From positions 4,460,501 to 4,524,500 of the forward strand of contig OZ038468.1 in NCBI GenBank assembly GCA_964036295.1: 64,000 bases of DNA, given 5' to 3'. The stretch is from Plumapathes pennacea. Taxonomy: Eukaryota; Cnidaria; Anthozoa; Antipatharia; Myriopathidae. Below are positions 45,701 to 57,700 of the stretch, piece by piece (within the stretch, counting starts at the first letter, position 1; each line of letters begins with the position of its first letter). A program made the position numbers and the translations under genes. Under the pieces are notes generated by a model. It made no database searches, was not told the origin of the DNA, and saw only the letters and a program-made list of their open reading frames with translations.

Positions 45701-48700
45701 TTCTGATTGGCTGAGAACAGGGGTGTTATATTTAAACTAGTGAGCAAGGGTGCAAAAGTGGTTAATCAGGTGTGCAAAAGTAGTTAATCAGAGTTATTGC
45801 ACAGATTAATTAATTTTTGCACACTTCGTTGTCGTGACAATCACGCAAGCAAATCGCAAGCTCAACTTTTGTATCGAGAAAAAATGATGGCCATGAGCGA
45901 GAGATTCCCAAAACATAAACAAAGCAGCCGTATAAGGTTAAAGACTCTCTGTCGACCGGCATGCATTGCGCGCGTTTGCTATTGCTTTCGTCAACAATCC
46001 TCCGACTGCCAGAGCAAAGGAAGGGCCTTCCCTTCGTGTTTTCTTTGAAGGAGTAGAACAAAATTCTGGATGCAAAGTGCCTATGAGAAATTAAAGATTT
46101 ACAGTTGGAAAGGTCGTAATAAAAACCTTCAATACAAAGTAAACCCATAGCACACAACGAAAACAGAAATTCATTTCTCATCTTTGAGCTTCAAAGCAGG
46201 CGGCAGTTCAACATCATCAATTTGGTAACTTCCACTAGTCCTCTTAGCGAGACAGAAACTGTAGAAACAAAAAAGAAGAACCTCTACCATATTTGGTCCA
46301 AGAAAGATACCTACAAATGCAAAATCAACACACTATAACAAGGTGAATTAATCTTCAAAATTTCTAACAAAGGCAGCAATAATCAAAGTGTCACTTACTG
46401 TAATAAGACTTCAGCAAACTCGCTGTCAGTGAGTTTTGCATATCTAAGTGAAGAATTTTTGCTCCTCCATAGGTCTTGAGCAGATTTCCTTAAATAAATC
46501 TTTTTAAGAGGCTCTGGTCTTCTTGGTCGTCCACCGGGATTTTTCGCAGACGCCATTAGCAAAAACTACATCACTCAGCGGCCACGATAAATGCAACAAA
46601 CTCCCGACTAAAATAAAATATTACCATCAAAGAAAAAAACGATCACACTATTGATAACACGTAAAAATAGCTGAAAATCTCGATAAATGCCTCCGATTGC
46701 CAAAGATTGAAACAGCAAAAAAAACGACCGACGATAAATGGAGGTTTCATGGGCCACGAAACCTGGGACGAGGCGCGCAATGCATGCCGGTCGACAGAGA
46801 GTCTTTAAACTGGGAATTCAATCGGAGGAAATCGACTCTAAAACATGGACGAAAATTCCTGTAAGAAATTCATGGAGGAGCAGAATTATTAAAATGTCAA
46901 ATAAAAGCAGAAATCTTTGAGCCCGAAGTCAAGTTATGTTCGGAGATCAGTAAAGTGCCAAGCCATCCGCAGCGGGAATAGTCTGAAACTTTAAGAGATC
47001 ATCGACAGATTGTGATTAGTAAACTTCATAAGTTGATTTCTCCAGTTTCGATTGTCGGTTTCCTCTGCTGAAAGGCTTGTTTGTGAAAGTTTAGCTGCTC
47101 GATGTTTAAGAGTGTATCGATGGTCTCTGCAGAACTTTATGACTGAAGACTTCACGATACCATAGCAATACTTTAATGAACAGCAGCACTTTTAACGGTT
47201 TCTTAATCTTTGCTAGGTAAATATATCTATATAGACTTGTCGTTAACTCGGGTTTCTCTTCCTTTCGTGAATTTTCAGCATCCAATAAAATGTCGCGCGT
47301 TTGACATTGATTGACTGTTGGTTTTGCTTTGGAATGGCTTCCTTCACCTTGTTTATTTTTGCATCTATATTATTAACTAGTAATCATTGGTGTGCTCATT
47401 CAATTAACGATTAATAGTGCTCGTAATGTTTGAAAATTCTAGTAAATAACACTTGTCCTGCGGACTCGTGTTATTTTGTTAGAATTTTCAAACGTTACTC
47501 GCACTATTAATCGTTAATTGAACTCGCACACCAATGATTACCATTACTAACATTAAATGCACTCAGTGCAATTAAGATTTTCAATTGCTCTAAGTGCAAA
47601 TTAACGATTAACTTGCTTGCTCTCAGCCAGTCAGATTGCAAATTTTTACAGTCATATGATAAACATAGTAACCACATCATAACAAAACTATGAGCATAAA
47701 CATAAGTACAAGAGAGCGACAATGTCGACATAAAAATGTTGTTGTAGTTCAGTTTTTGTTTTAAATTATAATATATTAGTAATAAACTATTGTGGACTAA
47801 TGTGGCCATTAGTGACATATCTAAATAATCACATAGTGATAATTTGTATCATTATCCTCATCTTGTATACATCAGGTAAAGAGACAACAACTGTAAGTTC
47901 ACCAACAAATGGTGATGCAGAAATTGGAATTATAGGTAAAGAGACAACAGCAGCAAGTGCAGCACCAGGTGAAGAAACAACAGCAGCAAGTGCAGCTCCT
48001 GGTGAAGAAACAACAGCAGCAAGTGCAGCTCCAGGTGAAGAGACAACAGCAGCAAGTGCAGCACCAGGTAAAAATTAAGTTTTGATCAAGACCAACTAAA
48101 AAGCTTGTTCTACCTGAAGTATATATCAAGAAAACCGTTGTTTGAGCAAGGCATCGTTTTAGGCGACAACAAAGTTTCAACATATCAAGGTTTAGCATAT
48201 TAAGTGGGCTTTGAACAACAAGTCCCTGAATTTTGATCAAAGTGGAATTGAAAAGCTTTTTATACTCGCTCTATATTCAAAACGACTTGCTCCGACGAAC
48301 GGCCAAAGCTCGAAACGTCAGCTTAAGGTGGCTCGAGATAGTTTTTTGACGCGCGAACACTGAGTTAGTTGAAATTTCATCATCTTGGCCTACTCGTCTT
48401 CCACATCGAAAATCTGAATCCGAATAACACATCGATTACACAAGGGACATGTGCGACACAAATACCTGGCAAACACAAGAAACGTTTCCCATCTTCGAGA
48501 AATATAGTTTATTTACCGGGCAGGAGGTCCTTAATAAAGGAAAACTGTGCCCGAATATAGTTGTTGCCTCGGTCCGTATCAATGCCGAGGGCACAGTTTT
48601 TCTCTATACGGACCAACCAAGCCCGGTAAAAAAACATGTTTATTTTTTTCCTTCAATTTCTTGACTTATAATGTTTTCAGTACTGACTAGAAACGAGTCA

Positions 48701-51700
48701 AAAGCACAACACAGCTGAACGTGAACTCGATTGCATAAACTTCATTTTGCGACTGTAATTCGGTAGGAAAACACAACTTATGAAACAATAAAAAATATAA
48801 GTAAACAATGAAAAAATCAGGCATACCTGTCCACTGATGAATATCGTGTACTTTTCCCGCTGCCATATTGCTTTCACCGTGCACACGGCGTACTTTAGTC
48901 CAAAGTCTCAAAATGACTCATCGTAAAAATTACACTCTTTCACGAATCCGGCTGGTAGTGTTTCTCAGGCCAGACATGTAGTACTTCCATTGTAAAACAA
49001 TTAATTTGGGAGCAATACTTTTCCGTACAACTTTTAGGTTTCCTCATTACGATGCGATTTGAATTCTAGCTAATTCTTGAGTTTGTCCTCAATGTCGCCC
49101 GTAAACTCAGTTGGACGTCCAAGATTTCTTTCAGTGCAATATTTCCTATCGCATACAGGTTCTGGTTAAATTATTCACTGTTCAACGACTGAAAAACGGA
49201 GGAAAAACTTAAAGCCGCTGGAGCGGCTCGTCGTGACAATTCATGAATGAAATTGGCGGCTTTGTACAAACTCGCCTTGCATCAAATTTTGACAGCTGAT
49301 TGCTGACAGCTTTTTGAGTTCTGTTTCCGCTTTGATATAGTTTTCCAAAGCGTTTAGCTAAGAAAAACTAGCTATCGTACAAAACCTCAGACTGAATTAG
49401 GCGCGTTTCTGGCGTAAGATACAGACACCAGAAAAAGAACTGCCCGCTCAGGAGAAATGCACGCGCAGGTATCGTGCACATGCGCAAATGCTGATCTTGT
49501 ACACCCGAAATTTTTGCGGTTTCCTTCGTGTTTTTGCGAATAAATCCGCTCCGAGTCGGTGAATTGTCTCTATTTTTCCTCATTCATTTAACTGTAGCCG
49601 AGAAAAGCCGACGTCTTTTTTAAAGAATTTCTGTCAACAGAAAACCAAATGAGAGAAAAAATGGATTTCCTGAAAATCGTGTTGACAGAATTTTATCAAA
49701 TTTATTTATTTTGTCGCTTTCCGTACACAAAACAATTGTGCAAAATTTCCAAAAAATTCACCGAAGGAATATGAATATAACTAATTATTTTCCGCTTTTA
49801 TATCACTCACAACAGGTGACGTTGTGTCGCCATGGCAACCGATATCTGCTCAAATTTTTGAGAACACACTCTTCATAAGAACTCAATGCTATAAACATAA
49901 ACCCTTTTGAGAAAGTAAACGTCGATTAAACTAAACAAAAGGTCATTTCCTGGTCTATAAACTGCTAGAAACTATTACGAGCCACCTTAAAGTTGGTATT
50001 CCCAAATCTTGGTTGATTCATTGGGCATGCTATGTATCACGAAAGTCGTGTTTCAAGCGAAACTTTATTTATGACCAGACCTAAGGCAGGTTTAGCTTAA
50101 TCTTGCTTTGAACACCTGGGTTCTTATCTAATAAGTTATGGAGGTTTTTTTTTTTTCTTTTTTTTTTTTTCTGGCTACTAGATGTTTGTGACAGCAGTTT
50201 GGGAGTAGAGGCGGGTGGAGCTCTACCGGCGTCGAGCTTCAGCGCATCAACCTCGATTTTAAGTGAACCTTCAAATGGTCGCTTGAATCACCCATTCGGC
50301 TGGTGTACTGAACATAGTATTGGGAATGAGTACCTTCAGGTTGACTTGGGTTCTGCGAGTCGCGTGTGCGCGGTTTCAACGCAGGGCTACACGGGTTTAA
50401 GTGCGTGGCCGACTGAATATCAGTTAGAATATTCAGTGAACGGCGAAGATTGGGATATAGTCATGGAGGACGGAAGTACGAAGGTTGGTGCACAGAAATA
50501 TTTGACCGGGAAAGAATTAAAAGAAATTTTGTACTGGGAGGCACCACCCAGAATTTCTACCATTTATCTTTTTATGTATCAACTAGTGGTATTCTTTTTT
50601 TCACCTCTTGTAGAAACTTTGCTCCCTTTTTACACCTTGAAGTATAAGAAATGCAATCGACGACGCAATATTTGTCACCAACCGAGGCACGGGTTTAAAT
50701 TTCTCAGTATCCTTACTGACCTTTAAGATTCCAAAAAGCATATTTTTTATACTTTTTCTTATACCCGAGGCTTGAAAAAAGTGGAGGGGAGGATTGATAT
50801 CTCATATTGCCTTATGAGTCACTATTCATATTCTGTTTCAGACTTTTACTGGAAATTCGGACACCACTACCGAAGTGAGGCACAATCTTCCGTCAGCAAT
50901 TATCGCCCAATATGTTCGTATCTATATTGTGCAGTACAGTGTGTGGCCTTGTCTTCGAGTTGGTCTATATGGAGGTAAAAGGAATACAGTAGTTTGGATT
51001 ACACTTGTCTCACGGCTTACACGCTATTTGTAAGTTGTGGCTCTGAAGAAGTCAGGCTTAGCAAAGGAGAGGAGAGAAGACAAAACTGCTTTCTTTTCTT
51101 TGATATTTTTGACGAGTATTCAGTATTTTGATCAGAAAGTGCAGACAACATCGTCAAGTAACGTGCGTTTGCATGTTCTTGGAGATTTTACAGTTTTCCG
51201 TTTAAAGTTTGGATGAAGACACAAAATATTACAGTTTGGTTATTTATCTATTTATTTTTATTTATTTTTTGTTAAAGAGACCCTCTAACCGTAGATGCTT
51301 TGCGCGCTCAGTGATGACGGCGGCCATTTTCGTATCACGAAAATGGCGGATTTTCATCTTTTTCTACGTTTTATTGCAAAATAAACCAGCACAAACTCAG
51401 GAAGTGTATTGAAAACGGCAAGCAGCGACTGTCAGATCAATCAGTCATAACGTGGGAGCCTCAGGAAAGTCGAGCTCCGGATGTAAATATGAACATGGGC
51501 TCGCAAAGCATCTACGGTGAGAGGGTCTCTTTAAGCTGAAATACAGTGGGGTTTTTTGTCCGATATCTTAGGGACTAGGATGTAATTTCAAGAGGGAGCA
51601 TTTGGTAAAGAGCTCGAGTGAATGACATTTGTTTATGGACTTTTCAAGTTTGGTTTTGTGTTTAGTTTGTATAGGTAATCATATGAATGTGAGTGCAATT

Positions 51701-54700
51701 AATGATTTACAACACGAGTGATGTTTGAAAGTTGGAACAATTTTCAAATATCTCGAGATGTGTAAATAATTAATTAAACAAACAGCTTATAAATTATGAT
51801 TACTTGTTTATCATGTGACTATAAAAAGTTCTTTGGGACTCAAAATTCAAACAAAACTATCTCATTTTAGGGACGCGCGCTAATGTCACGTTTGACAATT
51901 TGTTTTCGGACATTGAAATCTAACTCTTGTCGGAAAAAGTCGTGGAAAAGCTGCAGAAAAGTGAAAAAAGAGATTGGTTTCTATTGTAATAATATAGATG
52001 CAAAAATACTCAATTCTGATTGGCTGAGAACAGGGGTGTTATATTTAAACTAGTGTGCAAGGGTGCAAAAGTGTTTAATCAGGTGAGCAAAAGTAGTTAA
52101 TCGGAGTTATTGCACAGATTAATTAATTTTTGCACACTTCGTTGCCGTGACAATCACGCAAGCAAATCGCAAGCTCAACTTTTGTATCGAGAAAAAATGG
52201 TGGCCATGAGCGAGAGATTCCCAAAACATAAACAAAGCAGCCGTAAAAGTTTAAAGACTCTCTGTCGACCGGCATGCATTGCGCGCGTTTGTTATTGCTT
52301 TCGTCTGCAATCCTCCGACTGCCAGAGCGAAGGAAGGGCCTTCCCTTCGTGTTTTCTTTGAAGGAGTAGAACAAAATTCTGGATGCAAAGTGCCTATGAG
52401 AAATTAAAGATTTACAGTTGGAAAGGTCGTAATAAAAACCTTCAATACAAAGTAAACCCATAGCACACAACAAAAACAGAAGTTCATTTCTCATCTTTGA
52501 ACTTCAAAGCAGGCGGCAGTTCAACATCATCAATTTGGTAACTTCCACTAGTCCTCTTAGCGAGACAGAAACTGTAGAAACAAAAAAGGAGAACCTCTAC
52601 CATATTTGGTCCAAGAACGATGCCTACAAATGCAAAATCAACACACTATAGCAAGGTGAACTAATCTTCAGAATTTGTCACTTACTGTAATAAGACTTCA
52701 GCAAACTCGCTGTCGGTGAGTTTTGCATATCCAAGTGAAGAATTTTTGCTCCTCCATAGGTCTTGAGCAGATTTCCTTAAATAAATCTTTTTAAGAGGCT
52801 CTGGTCTTCTTGGTCGTCCACCGGGATTTTTCGCAGACGCCATTAGCAAAAACTACATCACTCAGCGGCCACGATAAACGCAACAAACTCCCGACTAAAA
52901 TCAAAATATTATCATCAAAGGAAGAAACAATAATCACACTATTGATAACACGTAAAAAATAGCTGAAAATCTCGATAAATGCCTCCGGTTGCCAAAGATT
53001 GAAACAGCAAAAAAACGGCCGACGATAAATGGAGGTTCCATGGGCCACGAAACCTGGGACGAGGCGCGCAATGCATGCCGGTCGACAGAGAGTCTTTAAA
53101 CTGGGAATTCAAACGCAGGAAATCGACTCTAAAACATGGACGGAAGTGCCTGTAAGAAATTCATGGAGGAGCAGAATTATTAAAATGTCAAATGAAAGCA
53201 GAAATCTTTGAGCCCGAAGTCAAGTTATGTTTGGAGATCAGTAAAGTGCCAAGCCATCCGCAGCGGGAATAGTCTGAAACTTTAAGAGATCATCGACAGG
53301 TTGTGATTAGTAAACTTAGTAAGTTGATTTCTCCAGTTTCGATTGTCGGTTTCCTCTGCTGAAAGGCTTGTTTGTGAAAGTTTAGCTGCTCGATGTTTAA
53401 GAGTGTATCGATGGTCTCTGCAGAACTTTATGACTGAAGACTTCACGATACGATAGCAATACTTTAATGAACAGCAGCACTTTTAACGGTTTCTTTATCT
53501 TTGCTAGGTAAATATATTTATATAGACTTGTCGTTAACTCGGGTTTCTCTTCCTTTCGTGAATTTTCAGCATCCAATAAAATGTCGCGCGTTTGACATTG
53601 ATTGACTGTTGGTTTTGCTTTGGAATGGCTTCCTTCACCTTGTTTATTTTTGCATCTATATTATTAACTAGTAATCATTGGTGTGCTCATTCAATTAACG
53701 ATTAATAGTGCTCGTAATGTTTGAAAATTCTAGTAAATAACACTCGTCCTGCGGACTCGTGTTATTTTGTTAGAATTTTCAAACATTACTTGCACTATTA
53801 ATCGTTAATTGAACTCGCACACCAATGATTACCATTACTAACATTAAATGCACTCAGTGCAATTAAGATTTTCAATTGCTCTAAGTGCAAATTAACAATT
53901 AACTTGCTTGCTCTCAGCCAGTCAGATTGCAAATTTTTACAGTCGTATGATAAACATAGTAACCACATCATAACGAAACTATGAGCATAAACATAAGTAC
54001 AAGAGAGCGACAATGTCGACATAAAAATGTTGTTGTAGTTCAGTTTCGTTTTAAATTATGATATATTAGTAGTAAGCTATTGTGGACTAATGTGGCCATT
54101 AGTTACATATCTAAATAATCACATAATGCATGATAATTTGTATCATTATCCTCATCTTGTGTACACCAGGTGAAGAGACAACAACTGTAAGTTCATCAAC
54201 AAATGGTGATGCAGAAATTGGAATGATAGGTGAAGAGACAACAGCAGCAAGTGCAGCATCAGGTGAAGAGACAACAACAGAAAGTGCAGCACCAGGTGAA
54301 GAGACAACAACAGAAAGTGCAGCACCAGGTGAAGAGACAACAACAGAAAGTGCAGCACCAGGTGAAGAAACAACAACAGAAAGTGCAGTACCAGGTGAAG
54401 AGACAACAACCGAAAGTGCAGCACCAGGTGAAGAAACAACAACAGAAAGTGCGGCACCAGGTGAAGAAACAACAACAGAAAGTGCAGCACCAGGTGAACA
54501 GACAACAACAGAAAGTGCAGCACCAGGTGAAGAAACAACAACAGAAAGTGCAGCACCAGGTGAAGAGACAACAGCTGCAAGTGCAGCACCAGGTGAAGAA
54601 ACAACGGCAACAGCTGCAGCACCAGGTGAATGTTTACATATTCTGATTTAAGTTTGTTCATTCCTGAATGATCAAGGGAGAAAGTCTTTGATTGCTATGA

Positions 54701-57700
54701 TCTGTTGCACGTTATTTAGAGCTGCTATCAACCGGAGCACCACATGTAGAAAGTACGGCAAGTGCAGAGGGACAAGAGAAAGAACCGACTACAAAATCAA
54801 CGATGGGTAAGCTAGTATGACTAAGTATTGGCTGACGTTTTATGGTTGATTTTACTTTAATATATCAGTGCGTGAGACATATGTTATTTGCTATTCATCC
54901 ATATTTGTATGCGAGATGTTTTCGTACCATAAAGATATACTCTCCTCCGATGATTTCCGATAACCGTGTGTTCCGTCCGGCAATCTCATTCCGGAATTGT
55001 CGCAAAAGATCGCGCCCTTAAAGCCGACTTATTCACCGCAAAAGTGATGATAACAGCTTTATTGCAATGGGAGATGGTAACGGGTATATTAATAGCTTAG
55101 GATGTATACAGGGTGTACCTAAACGTCCTCTGATATCAAGCAATTACGGCTTAATTCAGTAAGTCCTTTACCAGATATATATCATATATCTGATGGTATA
55201 GTAAATTTGGCAGTTGACTGTTTACTTAGATAAGAGCTAATCGTACGATGAATTCTCACAATACAATACAATACAATACAATACAATACAATACAATACA
55301 ATACAATACATTTCATTTAAACACGATAGGATTTAAAGCACTTCCGTTTATGGGGTCGTGTATAAAAGTTTAAGTTTAGACAATATTACCTAACTAACTT
55401 TAAAACTAGGTAATTATTAACTAACTGTAAAATTGGGTAACTATTAACTGACTTACTATGAAATTAGATAATTACTAACAAGCTATTATAAAATATATGA
55501 TCATAACTATCTAAAAGATAAGTGTTAAATGATATATATACACGTGTATAAATAACATAAATAATATTAAAAGGTTTATCACACTGCGTGGAGAACTTGA
55601 TTAGGCGTTTTGCAGTAGAGGTCACATGACCCAAAATTCACCACTTCAGTGAAAAATCCCTTCAGATTCTCTTGAATGAAGCAAAAACAATTTGTAGAGA
55701 TTTCAGGTTCATAACACTGATTTGTACATAAAATTTGGCAGCATCCAAAATTTCATAAATATTGAAAATAATGGGGGTATCATCCCTGGTAAAAAAAACC
55801 TGTTGCGTTTGCCAGGGCGTAGCGCGGAACTCTTAGAAGAAAACTCCGTTAAAGTATATATTTTCTAAAAGCTTATAGCATGCCTTTGGAAATAGATTTT
55901 TCTTTCTTTCTTTTTTTCATTTCATTTTTTATTTTTTTGGAATTGTCTGCAAATGCACGCTTTTGAAGTGAATTACAAGATTAGAAGGACAGGAAATAAT
56001 AAAGATTTGTCGCGTAGTTGTTCCATGTAGGGCCTTTTATAGTGCTGCCCCGCATTTAAATCACCTAAAATGTTGCATGTCCACATATTTTCTGATGATA
56101 ATTGCTCGCGGGCGTGGCCCGTCGAGCTTAAAATCACACGGCGTGTCTTTTTCGTCATGTTAGTTTTCTGGGTTACGAATCTGCACACGGTGATTGGTTT
56201 AGATTATCACGTGATATGCAATGACGTAATTGACTTCGTTAAACAACTCGAGTGTAGCCAGTGAATTGCTCGGTACTTGTGTGTAAAAGTTAACTGCATT
56301 TAATCCAAACTCAACACCGTTTGGCTTTGTGGAACACGCACGGATAAACTGGATGTTAGGGAACGATTTTGGCTTGTGTTCTTTAGTTCACCGCGGAAGC
56401 TTCGAGAATAGCCGTAAACAGATGTTTGATGGATACCGCTGGGGGATTGCAAATATCTCTGTCGCCGATAAGTATTTAGTTCCGACAAAACTTTCTGTGG
56501 CGACACGAAATACGTCTGAGAAGAAAACAGGCCGAAAACGGAAACCAAAGCTACGATGAGCTTTAGCCGCAAAACAATGGCGATTTATGCTTTACTCTGT
56601 ACATGACATCTGTTGCCTCATAAAATTCTTCTGCTTATCGCACATTGCCTGTTGAAGTGTTTCTTTCATTCGATCATGTAGCCTTTGTTTCGCAATGGTC
56701 ATTGTATACCAGAAATGAAAAATACACCGAAATAGTCCTGAGCATTAAGTTTGCAGTCACAAATGGACTGACCACACTGTGAACAAAACCGCAATAATAT
56801 TTTAAACATGTATCGTATTACATTCGTCGCTTTCAATTTTATATTTGTTACAAAGCACGAATACTCGAAAGCCTGATAGAAGTGAAACGCATTCAGTTAA
56901 AAAACAAGACAGACTAGTATTGAAGCGAAGGCTGGATTAATTGTGACCTCTGATTAGAATTAAGTGTTTGAGTCAAACTGTCAAAATCGATTCATAAAAA
57001 GAGAAGTCACGCATTACTCAGATTTACTCGGTGGGTAACCGTTTCGCTTCTAAGCTCAAAATGCAGAGTCGCTCAACCTTTAAGAACCAAGTGTATGAGT
57101 GTTGTAATGATAAATTTATAGTTTAATCAGGATTCATTTAAGCAAGGTGTCAAAAGCCAAGTTCTCTATACTGTGTGATATATTTCTGGTGAGAAACTGG
57201 AAGCCTCCCGGAAGTTCCGCTCTTGTCCTTGCTTTCCATTTTAGTTTGACTATTAGTCTATTAGTCCTCACTCGTTCCATTTCCGAGAAAGTGTTTTATG
57301 AGCGAAAGGGTTAAAGGTATGGTGCACTCATATTTTATAGGCGTTCTTTGCAACGAATCTTTAGTTCAAGAACTTCCAGATTCAAACTTCCAGGCCAGTT
57401 CCTCGCACAGCGAGTATACCGGCCCTCATGCTGGTAGACTCATGGGTGACCTGGGTTGGTGTCCTGACAAGAAAGACACCGATATGTACTTGAGAGTTGA
57501 TTTGGGTGAGGTACGTCGTCTGTGTGCAGTTACCACCCAAGGATACGCTCTTGGAGAGTATTTCGTGAAATCATACAACGTATCCCACTCTGTTGATGGA
57601 TTAGAATGGAACAGAATTAAGGAAGACGGAGCAGACAAGGTATGTTAGTTCGTTTTTCTTTGTTTGACTTATGTATTTAGAAAATGATTAGAAGCATCCA

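Larger units (their letters stand above)
44974..48067. repeat. Intragenic segmental duplication F, copy 1 (contains R1)
   Basis: It matches 51304-54290 over about 3 kb with scattered substitutions and two visible indels (about 20 bp near 45460 and about 30 bp near 46360, both longer here). It contains a hairpin, a truncated miniature element (right end at 45205) and repeat exon R1 at its right edge. The left break falls inside the miniature element, whose full form is only in copy 2. Confidence 0.95.
51304..54290. repeat. Intragenic segmental duplication F, copy 2 (contains start of R2)
   Basis: This is the second copy of 44974-48067. Homology runs through the intron into the leader of the repeat exon and is lost where the 33-bp arrays diverge in unit sequence and copy number. 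Confidence 0.95.
54807..57340. other. Intron before the second F5/8C domain
   Basis: It contains an (ATACA)n microsatellite (55261-55310), AT-rich sequence and the second locus of repeat family A. No extra exon recognised. Confidence 0.5.

Noticed and set aside
45810..46181. 123-codon minus-strand frame, conserved at 52123-52494
   Set aside because: Both lie in a young duplication. Differences are largely amino-acid changing, no domain is seen, and the sequence overlaps inverted-repeat DNA (45938 against 46780).
50199..50726. 175-codon frame treated as a complete discoidin protein
   Set aside because: It reads through the intron after DGSTK. The second half of the domain is found 360 bp downstream behind a good acceptor, at the same position as in domain 2.
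54152..54661. Antisense 169-codon frame over R2
   Set aside because: Same cause: stop-free repeat unit read backwards, giving only Leu/His/Phe repeats.
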